Below are positions 1 to 5,928 of a stretch of DNA of 9,811 nt, in pieces. Source of the stretch: Betaproteobacteria bacterium (GTDB lineage: Bacteria > Pseudomonadota > Gammaproteobacteria > Burkholderiales > Rhodocyclaceae); assembly GCA_025997075.1 (NCBI GenBank), contig BNUC01000132.1:1-9811 (forward strand), written 5' to 3'. The notes beneath the pieces were generated by a model. It was not told the origin of the DNA. It saw nothing but the letters and a program-made list of their open reading frames with translations, and searched no databases. A program made the position numbers and the translations under genes. Position 1 is the first letter of the stretch, and the number at the start of each line of letters is the position of its first letter.

Positions 1-1
1 C

Positions 2-97
2 GGCAAGGTTTCAGATGAAGATTATGAAAGTTTGAATATCAAACCCGCAGAATTCCATGGCGAATGGAACTACAGAATCTCTCCTGTCTTAATGTAA
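2..97 (+). CDS. C-terminal end of a probable ISAzo13-family transposase (partial, runs off the left edge)
   Basis: An open frame enters from the left edge and stops at TAA 95-97, leaving 31 visible codons. The fragment contains EFHGEWNYRISP, preceded by SDEDYESLNIKP. From memory this matches the conserved C-terminal end of ISAzo13-type (Rhodopirellula-type DDE) transposases, which finish shortly after a FHGEWNYTI-P motif. If correct, an insertion sequence lies mostly outside the window and its right end should fall just after 97. Only the tail is visible, so the DDE catalytic residues, start and intactness cannot be judged. The stop lies 4 bp from the stop of the convergent gene on the minus strand. 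Confidence 0.65.
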   Translation, partial: GKVSDEDYESLNIKPAEFHGEWNYRISPVLM

Positions 98-101
98 TTG
101 C

Positions 102-1157
102 CTAGTTTGTTTGGTAACAGTTCCTTACCTGACCATTACGTCCAATCACATGCTCAATTATTGGTTTGTCGAGCTTTAATTCATAACGACCAATATCCCA
201 TGCGCCAGTGAAAGCAGTTTGGTCATGGTGATGTGAGTATTCCCAACGAGGGCTACCCACAATCTTGCCTCGTTCCACAATGTTAAAACGTGCACTAATC
301 TGTTCAATGTAGGCATTGCCTGGAAGAATGTCTTCGGTGTTTTTGAAAAACGAAGGACGAACTTTTGGTAAATGCAACAACTTGTTCGCATCTTGGCAGT
401 TCTCAAACAGCATCCCTTGCTTATTCCAAAAACGCCAAGTGTATGAAAAGCGCACAAGGTCAAGATCAGGATAAGTTATTTCAAACCATTGTCCCCAAGG
501 AATCATGTTATCAGCGTAAAAATTAAAATTATTTGATACGCCGAATTGTTTGGTTTGCGCTGCCTGTCTTTGCTGGCAACTTACCAGAGGTAAGTCCCAA
601 TACGACGCGGCAATTACACCTTCAGCCAGCAATGTCTTCATCACCTCAAATTCAGGCACGGGATAGCGTATGAGCTTGGGCGGCTTATTCATATCTATAA
701 AATCACCATTTTCTTGCCGACCATGCTCCAATTCCCATTGTTTTTCGGAAAGCAGGGTGCGCTGGAAATACAATCCGGTTTCCAGCAGGGAAAGCGCAGA
801 TGGTGCAATCCAGAAGGCGCGTGGTGGCGAATATTGTGGGGCTGGGTCGTATGGCGAGTATTGCGCCTCACCTTCTACCGCCATGCTCTTCAACGTCAGC
901 GCCTTCTCCCCCAACAACCGACACGGCACAAACCCGCGTTTCGCTTCGCCCCAGACAATTTCGCAAGTCTTGCCGTCCCGTGCCGCGACTTCGACTTTGG
1001 TGTTGGTCGTCACATGCTCAATTACAGCGCTCTGCGCTTCCGCCGTTTCGCGCACATTGACCCACGAGCCATGCACCCACATGGTTTCGGCAGTGGCGGC
1101 GGTGGCAAATAACGATAAGGTCAAGACAAACCCTGGCAGCGTTATGGTTTTGTTCAT
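102..1157 (-). CDS. Exported SH3-domain protein (last gene of the leftward cluster)
   Basis: The protein is 351 aa. I chose the ATG at 1157 over the one 24 bp upstream (1181) because it has a good ribosome site (AAAGGAC, about 6 nt away) and directly begins a classic signal peptide: MNKT, a hydrophobic core, and a probable cleavage after ATAATA (residue 23). Residues about 27-80 resemble a bacterial SH3 (SH3b) domain, with a WVNVRE motif and Cys65 and Cys79 as a possible disulfide pair. Such domains usually bind peptidoglycan or partner proteins in the periplasm. Residues about 115-351 are a region I do not recognise, rich in Trp, Tyr and Phe, with Cys194 and Cys254. The N-terminal coding part is GC-rich and the C-terminal part clearly AT-rich (see findings). 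It lies 44 bp downstream of the 54-aa gene and its stop nearly abuts the transposase-like fragment. Function unknown. Confidence 0.85.
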   Translation of the reverse strand: MNKTITLPGFVLTLSLFATAATAETMWVHGSWVNVRETAEAQSAVIEHVTTNTKVEVAARDGKTCEIVWGEAKRGFVPCRLLGEKALTLKSMAVEGEAQYSPYDPAPQYSPPRAFWIAPSALSLLETGLYFQRTLLSEKQWELEHGRQENGDFIDMNKPPKLIRYPVPEFEVMKTLLAEGVIAASYWDLPLVSCQQRQAAQTKQFGVSNNFNFYADNMIPWGQWFEITYPDLDLVRFSYTWRFWNKQGMLFENCQDANKLLHLPKVRPSFFKNTEDILPGNAYIEQISARFNIVERGKIVGSPRWEYSHHHDQTAFTGAWDIGRYELKLDKPIIEHVIGRNGQVRNCYQTN

Positions 1158-1201
1158 GATGCGTCCTTTTTGGTCGGGCAATTCGTTTTACTCATTGCAT
1201 T

Positions 1202-1366
1202 TCAGAGTGCTGATTTCTCATGTGATGTTATATCAGCGTAATAGCGTTTTGAGAATTTTATAACATCATTGGCTTGCGCCATTGCTGACAGCAAAAACAT
1301 GGATATAAACAGTACCCCGTGTTTGATTAACGTGACCACGTTTATTACCTCGTGAATGTTGATCAT
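1202..1366 (-). CDS. Small 54-aa peptide with a signal-peptide-like N-terminus
   Basis: A short frame begins at ATG 1366 with a strong ribosome site (AGAGGA, about 7 nt upstream) and ends at TGA 1202-1204. The same frame stays open further upstream, but that extension lies inside the 486-aa gene in another frame and is rejected. The N-terminal part has Lys16, then a hydrophobic stretch (about residues 18-29) ending in SAMAQA, a good signal-peptidase I site. The mature part would be only about 22 residues, basic and Tyr-containing (KFSKRYY). It sits 38 bp after the 486-aa gene and 44 bp before the 351-aa gene, on the same strand, so it is probably co-transcribed. A 10-bp inverted repeat lies within it. 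It may be a real small periplasmic protein or the remnant of a longer gene. I recognise no family. Confidence 0.6.
   Translation of the reverse strand: MINIHEVINVVTLIKHGVLFISMFLLSAMAQANDVIKFSKRYYADITSHEKSAL
1223..1268. repeat. Perfect 10-bp inverted repeat with 26-nt loop
   Basis: TGATGTTATA (1223-1232) is exactly complementary to TATAACATCA (1259-1268). Both arms lie inside the 54-aa reading frame, so its transcript could form a stem-loop within the coding region. The stem is AT-rich (3 GC pairs of 10), so stability is modest. Confidence 0.5.
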
Positions 1367-1404
1367 GATAGTCCTCTTTTTTTCAGAAAATTGATGGAAT
1401 TTGT

Positions 1405-2865
1405 TCAGCGCACGGCGAGGCTGCCGCCTTTCCAAAGCGGGTCTTGCCAGCGGTAGAAAGCGGTTAAATTGCCGGGCTTGTCGGCGTGTTTTTCGACTTT
1501 CAGGGTGTTTCTGTCCCATAGCTCGAAGCTGGTTTTGCTGCGGCCGTCCATCACGATTTCGCGGGCGGCGAGGAGTTGTTTGTTGCCGGGAACCCAACCG
1601 GCGAATTCGACGTAGCCGAGTTCCGGGTTTTCGACGGACGGGGGAACGACTTCGACTCGCCAGCCGCTTTCTTCCAGACGGAAGACCCACATTTCGCGCC
1701 AGCTTTCGAGTGCCTGCACAGCAAGCGTCATGGCTTTGCCATCGGGGCTGACGGAGAGCGAAGAAGGCCAGACTTGCCCGTAGGTGCAATGGGAGAAGGT
1801 GGATGGAGCAGGTTTTGCGGATGGATTTTTTGCCCCCTCAACAATCTGCACGCAGGTTTGCCCGACTTCTCCGGCGGCAAGTTGGATACCGGGGCGGCCT
1901 TGGGCGGAGCTTGCGACGGTTTGCGGTTCCGCTGCCCAGCGCGATGCGCCGACGCGGATGGCGGCTTCGTTCCAGGCAATGAGGTCGCCGTCGACCAGCG
2001 TCTTTTTGTCGACGCCCGCCAGTTCGGCTTCGGCTCGCTGCCCTGCTTTCAGCACGGCGGCCGGGTCGCTCTTCGGTCGCCGTGCAAATTGGTGAGCAAT
2101 ACCTGCCCAGACGCCAGCGACGCGGATTTTCAGGCGGTTTTTGAGGTGTTCCGGCAAACTGCCTTCTTTCGCTCCGGCGTTCAAAGCGCGTTCGAGAATT
2201 TCCGCCCGCCAGAGGTCGCTTTCCAGGCGTTCGCCGGGCATCAAAGTTGATTTGACGCAATCGTGCCGGGTGAGGGAGAGCACGGCGCGGGCTTTTTGTT
2301 CCGGGCTGGAGGGGAGCGCCAGCACACGCCGCCAGGCGTCGCCTTCGTAGCAGAGCGTCATTTTGTCATTGCGTTCGACGCTATAGACAGTGACGCCATA
2401 GGTGGCGGCGACTTCGAGATGTTCCGCGACGGTTTTCGCCGCTTTTTCGTTGGTCGTGCCGTCCAGGCGCGAGGCTCGCCAGGCCAGGCGGTCGACCATT
2501 TTGCCGAGCGCCTCGAACATGCCCGCGTCTATGCTTTCGGCGGGCGCGGCCTTGAGGAAGGCCGCCGCGTGGGCGATGCCCACGGCTTCGGAACCGGGCT
2601 GGTTTTTGAGATAATCGACCACTGCCTTGAGGCGCGGAGCCTCCTCCGGGGTGAGCGCGTACTGTCCCGCCTGGGTAGTACGAATATAGCCGGCGCGTTC
2701 GCGGCGATGGTCGTAGACCTGAAGGTAATCGCCCTTGACGCCGCGCACTTCCAGATTGTCGCCTTGCGAGAGGGTGGCGTGCCGGGCGGCGGTTTCGGTC
2801 GGCGCGGCGCGCAGGGGGATTTGGTCTTGCGTGACAATCGCCAGGGAAAGCAGCAGTTCAATCAT
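1405..2865 (-). CDS. SH3-domain protein with C-terminal beta-rich region
   Basis: The protein is 486 aa. ATG 2865 follows the SPFH gene's stop by 2 bp and has a GGGGAA ribosome site in the end of that gene, so the two are translationally coupled. Residues about 8-65 look like an SH3b domain: IPLRAAP, then LSQGDNLEVRGVKGDYLQVYD and GYIRTTQ match the usual 'vR..ps..s.vl..l..G..v.v....g.w..V....G.yI' pattern. Residues about 75-310 appear mainly helical and charged, with Cys172 and Cys203. Residues about 360-486 look beta-rich, with SVSPDGKAMTLAV, MWVFRL and FELWD, which resemble WD40/beta-propeller blades; Cys338 and Cys360 precede this. The N-terminus is hydrophobic only for residues 1-11 and has no basic n-region, so export is uncertain. 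The close link to the SPFH protein suggests it works with that membrane scaffold. Function unknown. Confidence 0.85.
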   Translation of the reverse strand: MIELLLSLAIVTQDQIPLRAAPTETAARHATLSQGDNLEVRGVKGDYLQVYDHRRERAGYIRTTQAGQYALTPEEAPRLKAVVDYLKNQPGSEAVGIAHAAAFLKAAPAESIDAGMFEALGKMVDRLAWRASRLDGTTNEKAAKTVAEHLEVAATYGVTVYSVERNDKMTLCYEGDAWRRVLALPSSPEQKARAVLSLTRHDCVKSTLMPGERLESDLWRAEILERALNAGAKEGSLPEHLKNRLKIRVAGVWAGIAHQFARRPKSDPAAVLKAGQRAEAELAGVDKKTLVDGDLIAWNEAAIRVGASRWAAEPQTVASSAQGRPGIQLAAGEVGQTCVQIVEGAKNPSAKPAPSTFSHCTYGQVWPSSLSVSPDGKAMTLAVQALESWREMWVFRLEESGWRVEVVPPSVENPELGYVEFAGWVPGNKQLLAAREIVMDGRSKTSFELWDRNTLKVEKHADKPGNLTAFYRWQDPLWKGGSLAVR

Positions 2866-2867
2866 GA

Positions 2868-4541
2868 TTATTCCCCTTCCGCTTCTTCGCTGTCAGCACT
2901 GTTGGCATTGTTGGCATTGTCCGTGTTGCCGGAAGCATGGGCGGGAGCTTTAGCCGCGGGCAGGCGGCCAATGATGTTTTCGGCGATAAAGCCGCCGCTG
3001 GCGGAAGGCGGCGCGATGATGACCGAGATTTTGTCGGAGAGTTTGTCGGCCAGGCTCTTTTGAATCAGCAACGGGCTTTGCACCAGAATCGCGCCTTCAC
3101 GCGCCATCTGCTCGCTGTTGACCTTGCCGATTTGTTCCAGACGGTACACTTCGGCTTCCGCCAGTTTTTTGCGCGAATCGGCTTCGGCTTCCGCTTCAAT
3201 GCGCCGCGCATCGGCATTGGCCTGGGCGTTTTTGAGCCGCGTCACTTTGTCCGCATCCGCCTCCAGCGCTCGTTGCTGAATTTGTTTTTCCTTGAACGGC
3301 AGAATATGTTTCATCGCTTCGGCCTGCGCCTTGGCGGCGATAATCTGCTCCTCGCCAGCGGCCTCGGCGGCCTTCTCGCGGCGCACCTTGTCCGCCATTG
3401 CGACAAGTTCGCTGGCTTTCACCTCTTTATCCTTGAGTTCGAGGGTGTATTTCATCTGCTCGGTCGCCTGTTCCGCCGCCAGTAGTTTTTCCATGCCCTT
3501 CTTGTAATCGCCGGGCAACTCGACCTTGCCGATGGTCAGGAGCTTCAATTTGATGCCCTCGCCAGCCAATCGGGTTTGCAGATCATTGGTGATATGTTCC
3601 TGAATCTCCTGACGGCGCTCGGAAAAAATCTCGCGCACGGTGTAGCGGGCCAGCGTTCTATGGAAGGCATCATGAATAATTGGCAGCACGACCTCGCCAT
3701 CGATGTCCTCCGGCAAAATACGCGCCATCGCCGGGATTTTCTCCAGGTCAAGCGCGTAACGGACGCTGAAATCAAGACCCAGCGACAATCCCTCAAGCGA
3801 CTGGAATACAGGCTTATTCGCCCCTTTTCCCGGCTGATACACCTGGTCACGCAATGAAAAAGGCAGCTCAATCTTGCCAATGGTCAGGAGCTTTAATTTG
3901 ATGCCATCTCCGGCTAACCGGGATTGCAGTTCCTCGGTGATATGTTCCTGAATTTCCTGGCGGCGATCGGAGAAAATCTCACGCGCGGTGTAGCGGGCCA
4001 GCGTTCTATGGAAGGCATTATGAATAACGGGCAGAACGACCTCGCTGCTGATATCTTCCGGCAAAATACGCGCCATCGTCGGGATTTTCTCCGGATCGAG
4101 CGCGTAACGGACGCTGAAATCAACGTTTAGCGACAATCCTTCAAGCGACTGGAATACAAGCTCTTTCGCCTCTTTATCCGTCTGATACTCCTGATCGCGC
4201 AATGAAAAAGTCCGCATTTCATGCAGGCCAGGCACAACCAGTACCGAACCTTCCTGAAAGCGGCTCACGCCGCCCGTCCATTGATTGATGCGCAAGCCCG
4301 TCTCGCCCCGGCTGACTGGCTGAAAAGTGATATGCGTCGCAACAGTGTAAGCAACAAGTCCCAGAATGCTGCAAGCAATAAGGCCGCGCTTTAAGGGACG
4401 CAGGGCAGCGGAGGTAGAGTGCAGGGCGCTTTTGCAGGTATTCGCCAGTTTTTCGGGATTGACGGCCTGATTGATCGCCTTGGCGATTTTCTCTTTGCGG
4501 GAACCGGTTTCGTCGGCGTTCGGGGTGTCAAACTCTTCCAT
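2868..4541 (-). CDS. Membrane-anchored SPFH/band-7 (prohibitin-like) protein with duplicated core domain
   Basis: The protein is 557 aa, starting at ATG 4541 with an AAGGAG site 7 nt upstream. In order: a charged, probably cytoplasmic N-terminus (1-51), one membrane helix (about 52-70), the start of an SPFH domain (about 71-111, RGETGLRINQW and VVPGLHEMR), core SPFH copy 1 (112-227), core copy 2 (228-343), a long Ala/Glu/Lys coiled coil (about 344-480), a prohibitin/flotillin-like end (LLIQKSLADKLSDKISVII, about 491-509), and an acidic Asn/Ala/Glu tail. Basic residues before the helix predict the N-terminus inside and the rest outside. SPFH proteins form large ring- or cage-like membrane assemblies that organise microdomains or regulate membrane proteases such as FtsH. 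Without the second copy it would be about 441 aa, closer to usual lengths. It is first in the leftward cluster, ahead of two SH3-domain proteins. Confidence 0.92.
   Translation of the reverse strand: MEEFDTPNADETGSRKEKIAKAINQAVNPEKLANTCKSALHSTSAALRPLKRGLIACSILGLVAYTVATHITFQPVSRGETGLRINQWTGGVSRFQEGSVLVVPGLHEMRTFSLRDQEYQTDKEAKELVFQSLEGLSLNVDFSVRYALDPEKIPTMARILPEDISSEVVLPVIHNAFHRTLARYTAREIFSDRRQEIQEHITEELQSRLAGDGIKLKLLTIGKIELPFSLRDQVYQPGKGANKPVFQSLEGLSLGLDFSVRYALDLEKIPAMARILPEDIDGEVVLPIIHDAFHRTLARYTVREIFSERRQEIQEHITNDLQTRLAGEGIKLKLLTIGKVELPGDYKKGMEKLLAAEQATEQMKYTLELKDKEVKASELVAMADKVRREKAAEAAGEEQIIAAKAQAEAMKHILPFKEKQIQQRALEADADKVTRLKNAQANADARRIEAEAEADSRKKLAEAEVYRLEQIGKVNSEQMAREGAILVQSPLLIQKSLADKLSDKISVIIAPPSASGGFIAENIIGRLPAAKAPAHASGNTDNANNANSADSEEAEGE
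2901..2918 (-). repeat. Two tandem 9-bp units in the SPFH C-terminal tail
   Basis: GTTGGCATT occurs twice in a row on the plus strand and encodes the NANNAN part of the low-complexity acidic tail. It is probably a slippage product without functional consequence. Confidence 0.6.
3513..4208 (-). repeat. In-frame tandem duplication, 2 x 348 bp, within the SPFH gene
   Basis: Copy 1 is 3861-4208 (residues 112-227) and copy 2 is 3513-3860 (residues 228-343). The period is exactly 348 bp (116 codons), with no bases between copies. Both begin FSLRDQ and end with IGK(I/V)ELP. My count gives 94 of 116 residues identical. Differences cluster in residues 7-17 of the unit, and both copies keep the DFSVRYALD, MARILPEDI, AFHRTLARYT and RRQEIQEHIT blocks. 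Many synonymous differences exist at the DNA level, so the duplication is not recent. Confidence 0.95.
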
Positions 4542-4610
4542 GATGTTTCTCCTTGATAAACGGTTTGGCTCTGGATTTTCGGCTGACGTTGAAAAGGCGC
4601 GTCATCCATG

Positions 4611-4627
4611 AGACGCATCATGCGTCT
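4611..4627. promoter_or_regulatory. Perfect 17-bp palindrome, candidate operator or leader hairpin
   Basis: AGACGCATCATGCGTCT has 8-bp arms around a single central base. It lies 70 bp upstream of the SPFH start codon. A further GCGTC just to its left could pair with GACGC of the first arm, giving an alternative pairing in the RNA leader. It could be a dimeric-repressor site or an RNA hairpin. Confidence 0.5.
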
Positions 4628-4700
4628 GCCCGCCCGGAAGTTTCCATGCCGTCGGCAACCCGCTTTCTTCGCGGAAAAAACCGTTTCTACCTGCCCGTGA

Positions 4701-4717
4701 ACAAATCTTCACAAATC
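4701..4717 (+). promoter_or_regulatory. Direct repeat ACAAATC x2 with 10-bp period, candidate response-regulator box
   Basis: ACAAATC at 4701-4707 and again at 4711-4717, exactly one helical turn apart, 42 bp upstream of the response-regulator start. The tandem direct-repeat arrangement is typical of OmpR/PhoB-family binding sites. Two 7-mers can also arise by chance. Confidence 0.4.
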
Positions 4718-4732
4718 AGATGTGCGATACTT

Positions 4733-4746
4733 TCGCCATTTGGCGA
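4733..4746. promoter_or_regulatory. Short palindrome next to the response-regulator start
   Basis: TCGCCA and TGGCGA flank a TT centre. The site is 12 bp upstream of ATG 4759, and GCGATAC occurs both before it (4724-4730) and overlapping its right arm (4743-4749). It is possibly an operator or a hairpin affecting translation start. Confidence 0.35.
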
Positions 4747-4758
4747 TACGGAACGCGC

Positions 4759-5475
4759 ATGTACAGGGTTGCGATTATTGAGGACGATGAGCCGACCAGC
4801 GGGCAGATTCGGGAGTGGGTGCTTTCGGCGTCGCCGGATATCGAGGTGGCGCAGTGGTTTACCCGCGACGACGCCGAGGCGGCGGTAAACCGCGAGGCCT
4901 ATGACCTGGTGGTGCTGGACATCGAGCTGGGGCGCGACCGTCACGCGGGCGTGGCCATCATCAACGCCATCAACAAGAGCGGGCGCGGCACGCCGGTGCT
5001 GGTGGTTTCCGCCATGCCCGCCGCCATTTATCGCGGCATCATGAAGGCGCTGGACGCCTGGGATTACCTGCAAAAAACCACCTTCGAAGAACCCGAATTC
5101 ATCGACACTTTTCTGGAAATGCTGCGCGCCGCCAAAAACCGCCGCGCGGAAAAAGCAGCGACGCCGCCCGCGCCCGCCGGGGATGAGCTTTCCATCGATC
5201 CGCTGCACCAGGGCGCGCCCTTCTGGCGGGGAAAACGGGTGAATGTCCCGCTTACCGCGCAACGCATCCTGGCCGTGCTGCACGAACGGCAGGGCGAAGT
5301 CGTTTCTTACGATGACCTCTTTGCCGCCGTCAAAAGCGGGCGCAACCGGGAAAACATCCGCAAGCACATCAGCACCCTGCGCGAGGCGTTCCGCGAACTC
5401 GACGAGCATTTCGACCGCATTGAAAACGTGCCCATGCGTGGCTTTCGCTGGGTAAATCCCGCTGAAAAAACCTGA
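4759..5475 (+). CDS. OmpR/PhoB-family response regulator (receiver plus winged helix)
   Basis: The protein is 238 aa. I chose ATG 4759 (MYRVAIIEDDEP) because it places the first receiver strand at the N-terminus as in the family; an upstream in-frame ATG at 4720 adds 13 atypical residues. The ribosome site is weak (GGAAC). Receiver residues are visible: acidic pocket E8/D9/D10, phospho-acceptor D54 in DLVVLDIELG, switch Ser84 in VLVVSAMP, and Lys106 in DYLQKTT, where the usual Pro after Lys is Thr. After an Ala/Pro-rich linker (about 128-145), residues about 155-233 form a winged-helix DNA-binding domain (TAQRILAVL, VVSYDDLF, IRKHISTLREAF, then RGFRWV). It is cytoplasmic and presumably phosphorylated by the kinase at 5929-8103. 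It is transcribed away from the SPFH cluster, which is its most obvious candidate target. Confidence 0.93.
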   Translation: MYRVAIIEDDEPTSGQIREWVLSASPDIEVAQWFTRDDAEAAVNREAYDLVVLDIELGRDRHAGVAIINAINKSGRGTPVLVVSAMPAAIYRGIMKALDAWDYLQKTTFEEPEFIDTFLEMLRAAKNRRAEKAATPPAPAGDELSIDPLHQGAPFWRGKRVNVPLTAQRILAVLHERQGEVVSYDDLFAAVKSGRNRENIRKHISTLREAFRELDEHFDRIENVPMRGFRWVNPAEKT

Positions 5476-5498
5476 ACTGTGATTATGAGCCTGCGGCC

Positions 5499-5885
5499 AT
5501 GGCAATGATTCCAATCTACCATTCCGTAAATCCGGCTGACCTTGCCCTGGCTGAATCTTTGCTTACCGCAGGCAATATCCCTTGTTTCGCCTATAACCGC
5601 CATTTTGGCGGTCTTTATCCCGGCTTGCCGATTGAGTCTCTCAATGTTTGCACCCTCATGGTTCCACAGGAGGCTGCAAGTGATGCCCATGAGATTCTAA
5701 AAGAAATGATTGACGCATTGCCGGACGCAACAACGGATGCGGCAGACGTTTCTACAAGCGCAGCCTCTCCACGTCCGGGCTTCTGGCAAGGCATGCGGAT
5801 GGCAACCGAGTTTTTTATCTACAGATGGCTTTCCCCCGCAAAATCGAGGCGTCCCGAACCTGACGACGACAATTCTCCCGAATAA
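5499..5885 (+). CDS. DUF2007-like small protein between regulator and kinase
   Basis: The protein is 128 aa and starts 23 bp after the response-regulator stop; no strong ribosome site is visible. Residues about 4-72 fit the DUF2007 pattern: a strand IPIYHSVNPADLALAESLL, a strand IPCFAYNRHFGG, and MVPQEAASDAHEILKEM, which corresponds to the 'v.V...d...A..il' ending. DUF2007 proteins are small, alpha/beta and described only as putative signal-transducing proteins. The tail (about 75-128) is Ala/Thr/Ser-rich, then has an aromatic and basic segment (FWQGMRMATEFFIYRWL) that could lie on a membrane surface, and ends with acidic residues. Its position inside a two-component operon suggests it modulates signalling, but this is inference. 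Confidence 0.8.
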   Translation: MAMIPIYHSVNPADLALAESLLTAGNIPCFAYNRHFGGLYPGLPIESLNVCTLMVPQEAASDAHEILKEMIDALPDATTDAADVSTSAASPRPGFWQGMRMATEFFIYRWLSPAKSRRPEPDDDNSPE

Positions 5886-5928
5886 TCTCCAAACCTCCCG
5901 TGGCTCATCATCCCGTCATAATTCTCCG

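Larger units (their letters stand above)
4542..4758. promoter_or_regulatory. Divergent control region between SPFH cluster and two-component cluster
   Basis: This 217-bp gap lies between two outward-facing clusters and must hold the promoters of both. It contains a 17-bp perfect palindrome, two ACAAATC repeats 10 bp apart and a 14-bp palindrome next to the regulator start. AAACGGTTT (4558-4566) and its reverse complement AAACCGTTT (4678-4686) also flank the centre. I could not identify a confident -35/-10 pair on either strand. OmpR-type regulators typically bind direct repeats spaced one helical turn, so autoregulation and control of the SPFH cluster are plausible. Confidence 0.6.

Noticed and set aside
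670..1263. 197-codon open frame on the plus strand
   Set aside because: It is antisense to the exported SH3-domain gene and has Ser/Ala/Thr-rich shadow composition without a plausible start.
1367..1789. Upstream extension of the 54-aa frame to a 195-aa protein (minus strand)
   Set aside because: It overlaps the 486-aa gene in another frame, has Arg/Pro-rich shadow composition, and a strong ribosome site marks the ATG at 1366.
2263..3063. 266-codon open frame on the plus strand
   Set aside because: It is antisense to the SH3-domain and SPFH genes, whose frames have recognisable domains. The translation shows no family features.
3513..4208. The 348-bp repeat as a CRISPR or mobile repeat
   Set aside because: The units are long, contiguous, in frame and encode a protein domain; there are no spacers.
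4687..5514. 275-codon open frame on the minus strand
   Set aside because: It is the antisense shadow of the response-regulator gene, which has all receiver and winged-helix motifs.
5710..5928. Longer N-terminus for the histidine kinase
   Set aside because: The extra 73 residues overlap the DUF2007-like gene, lack any domain, and would put a long polar stretch before the first membrane helix.
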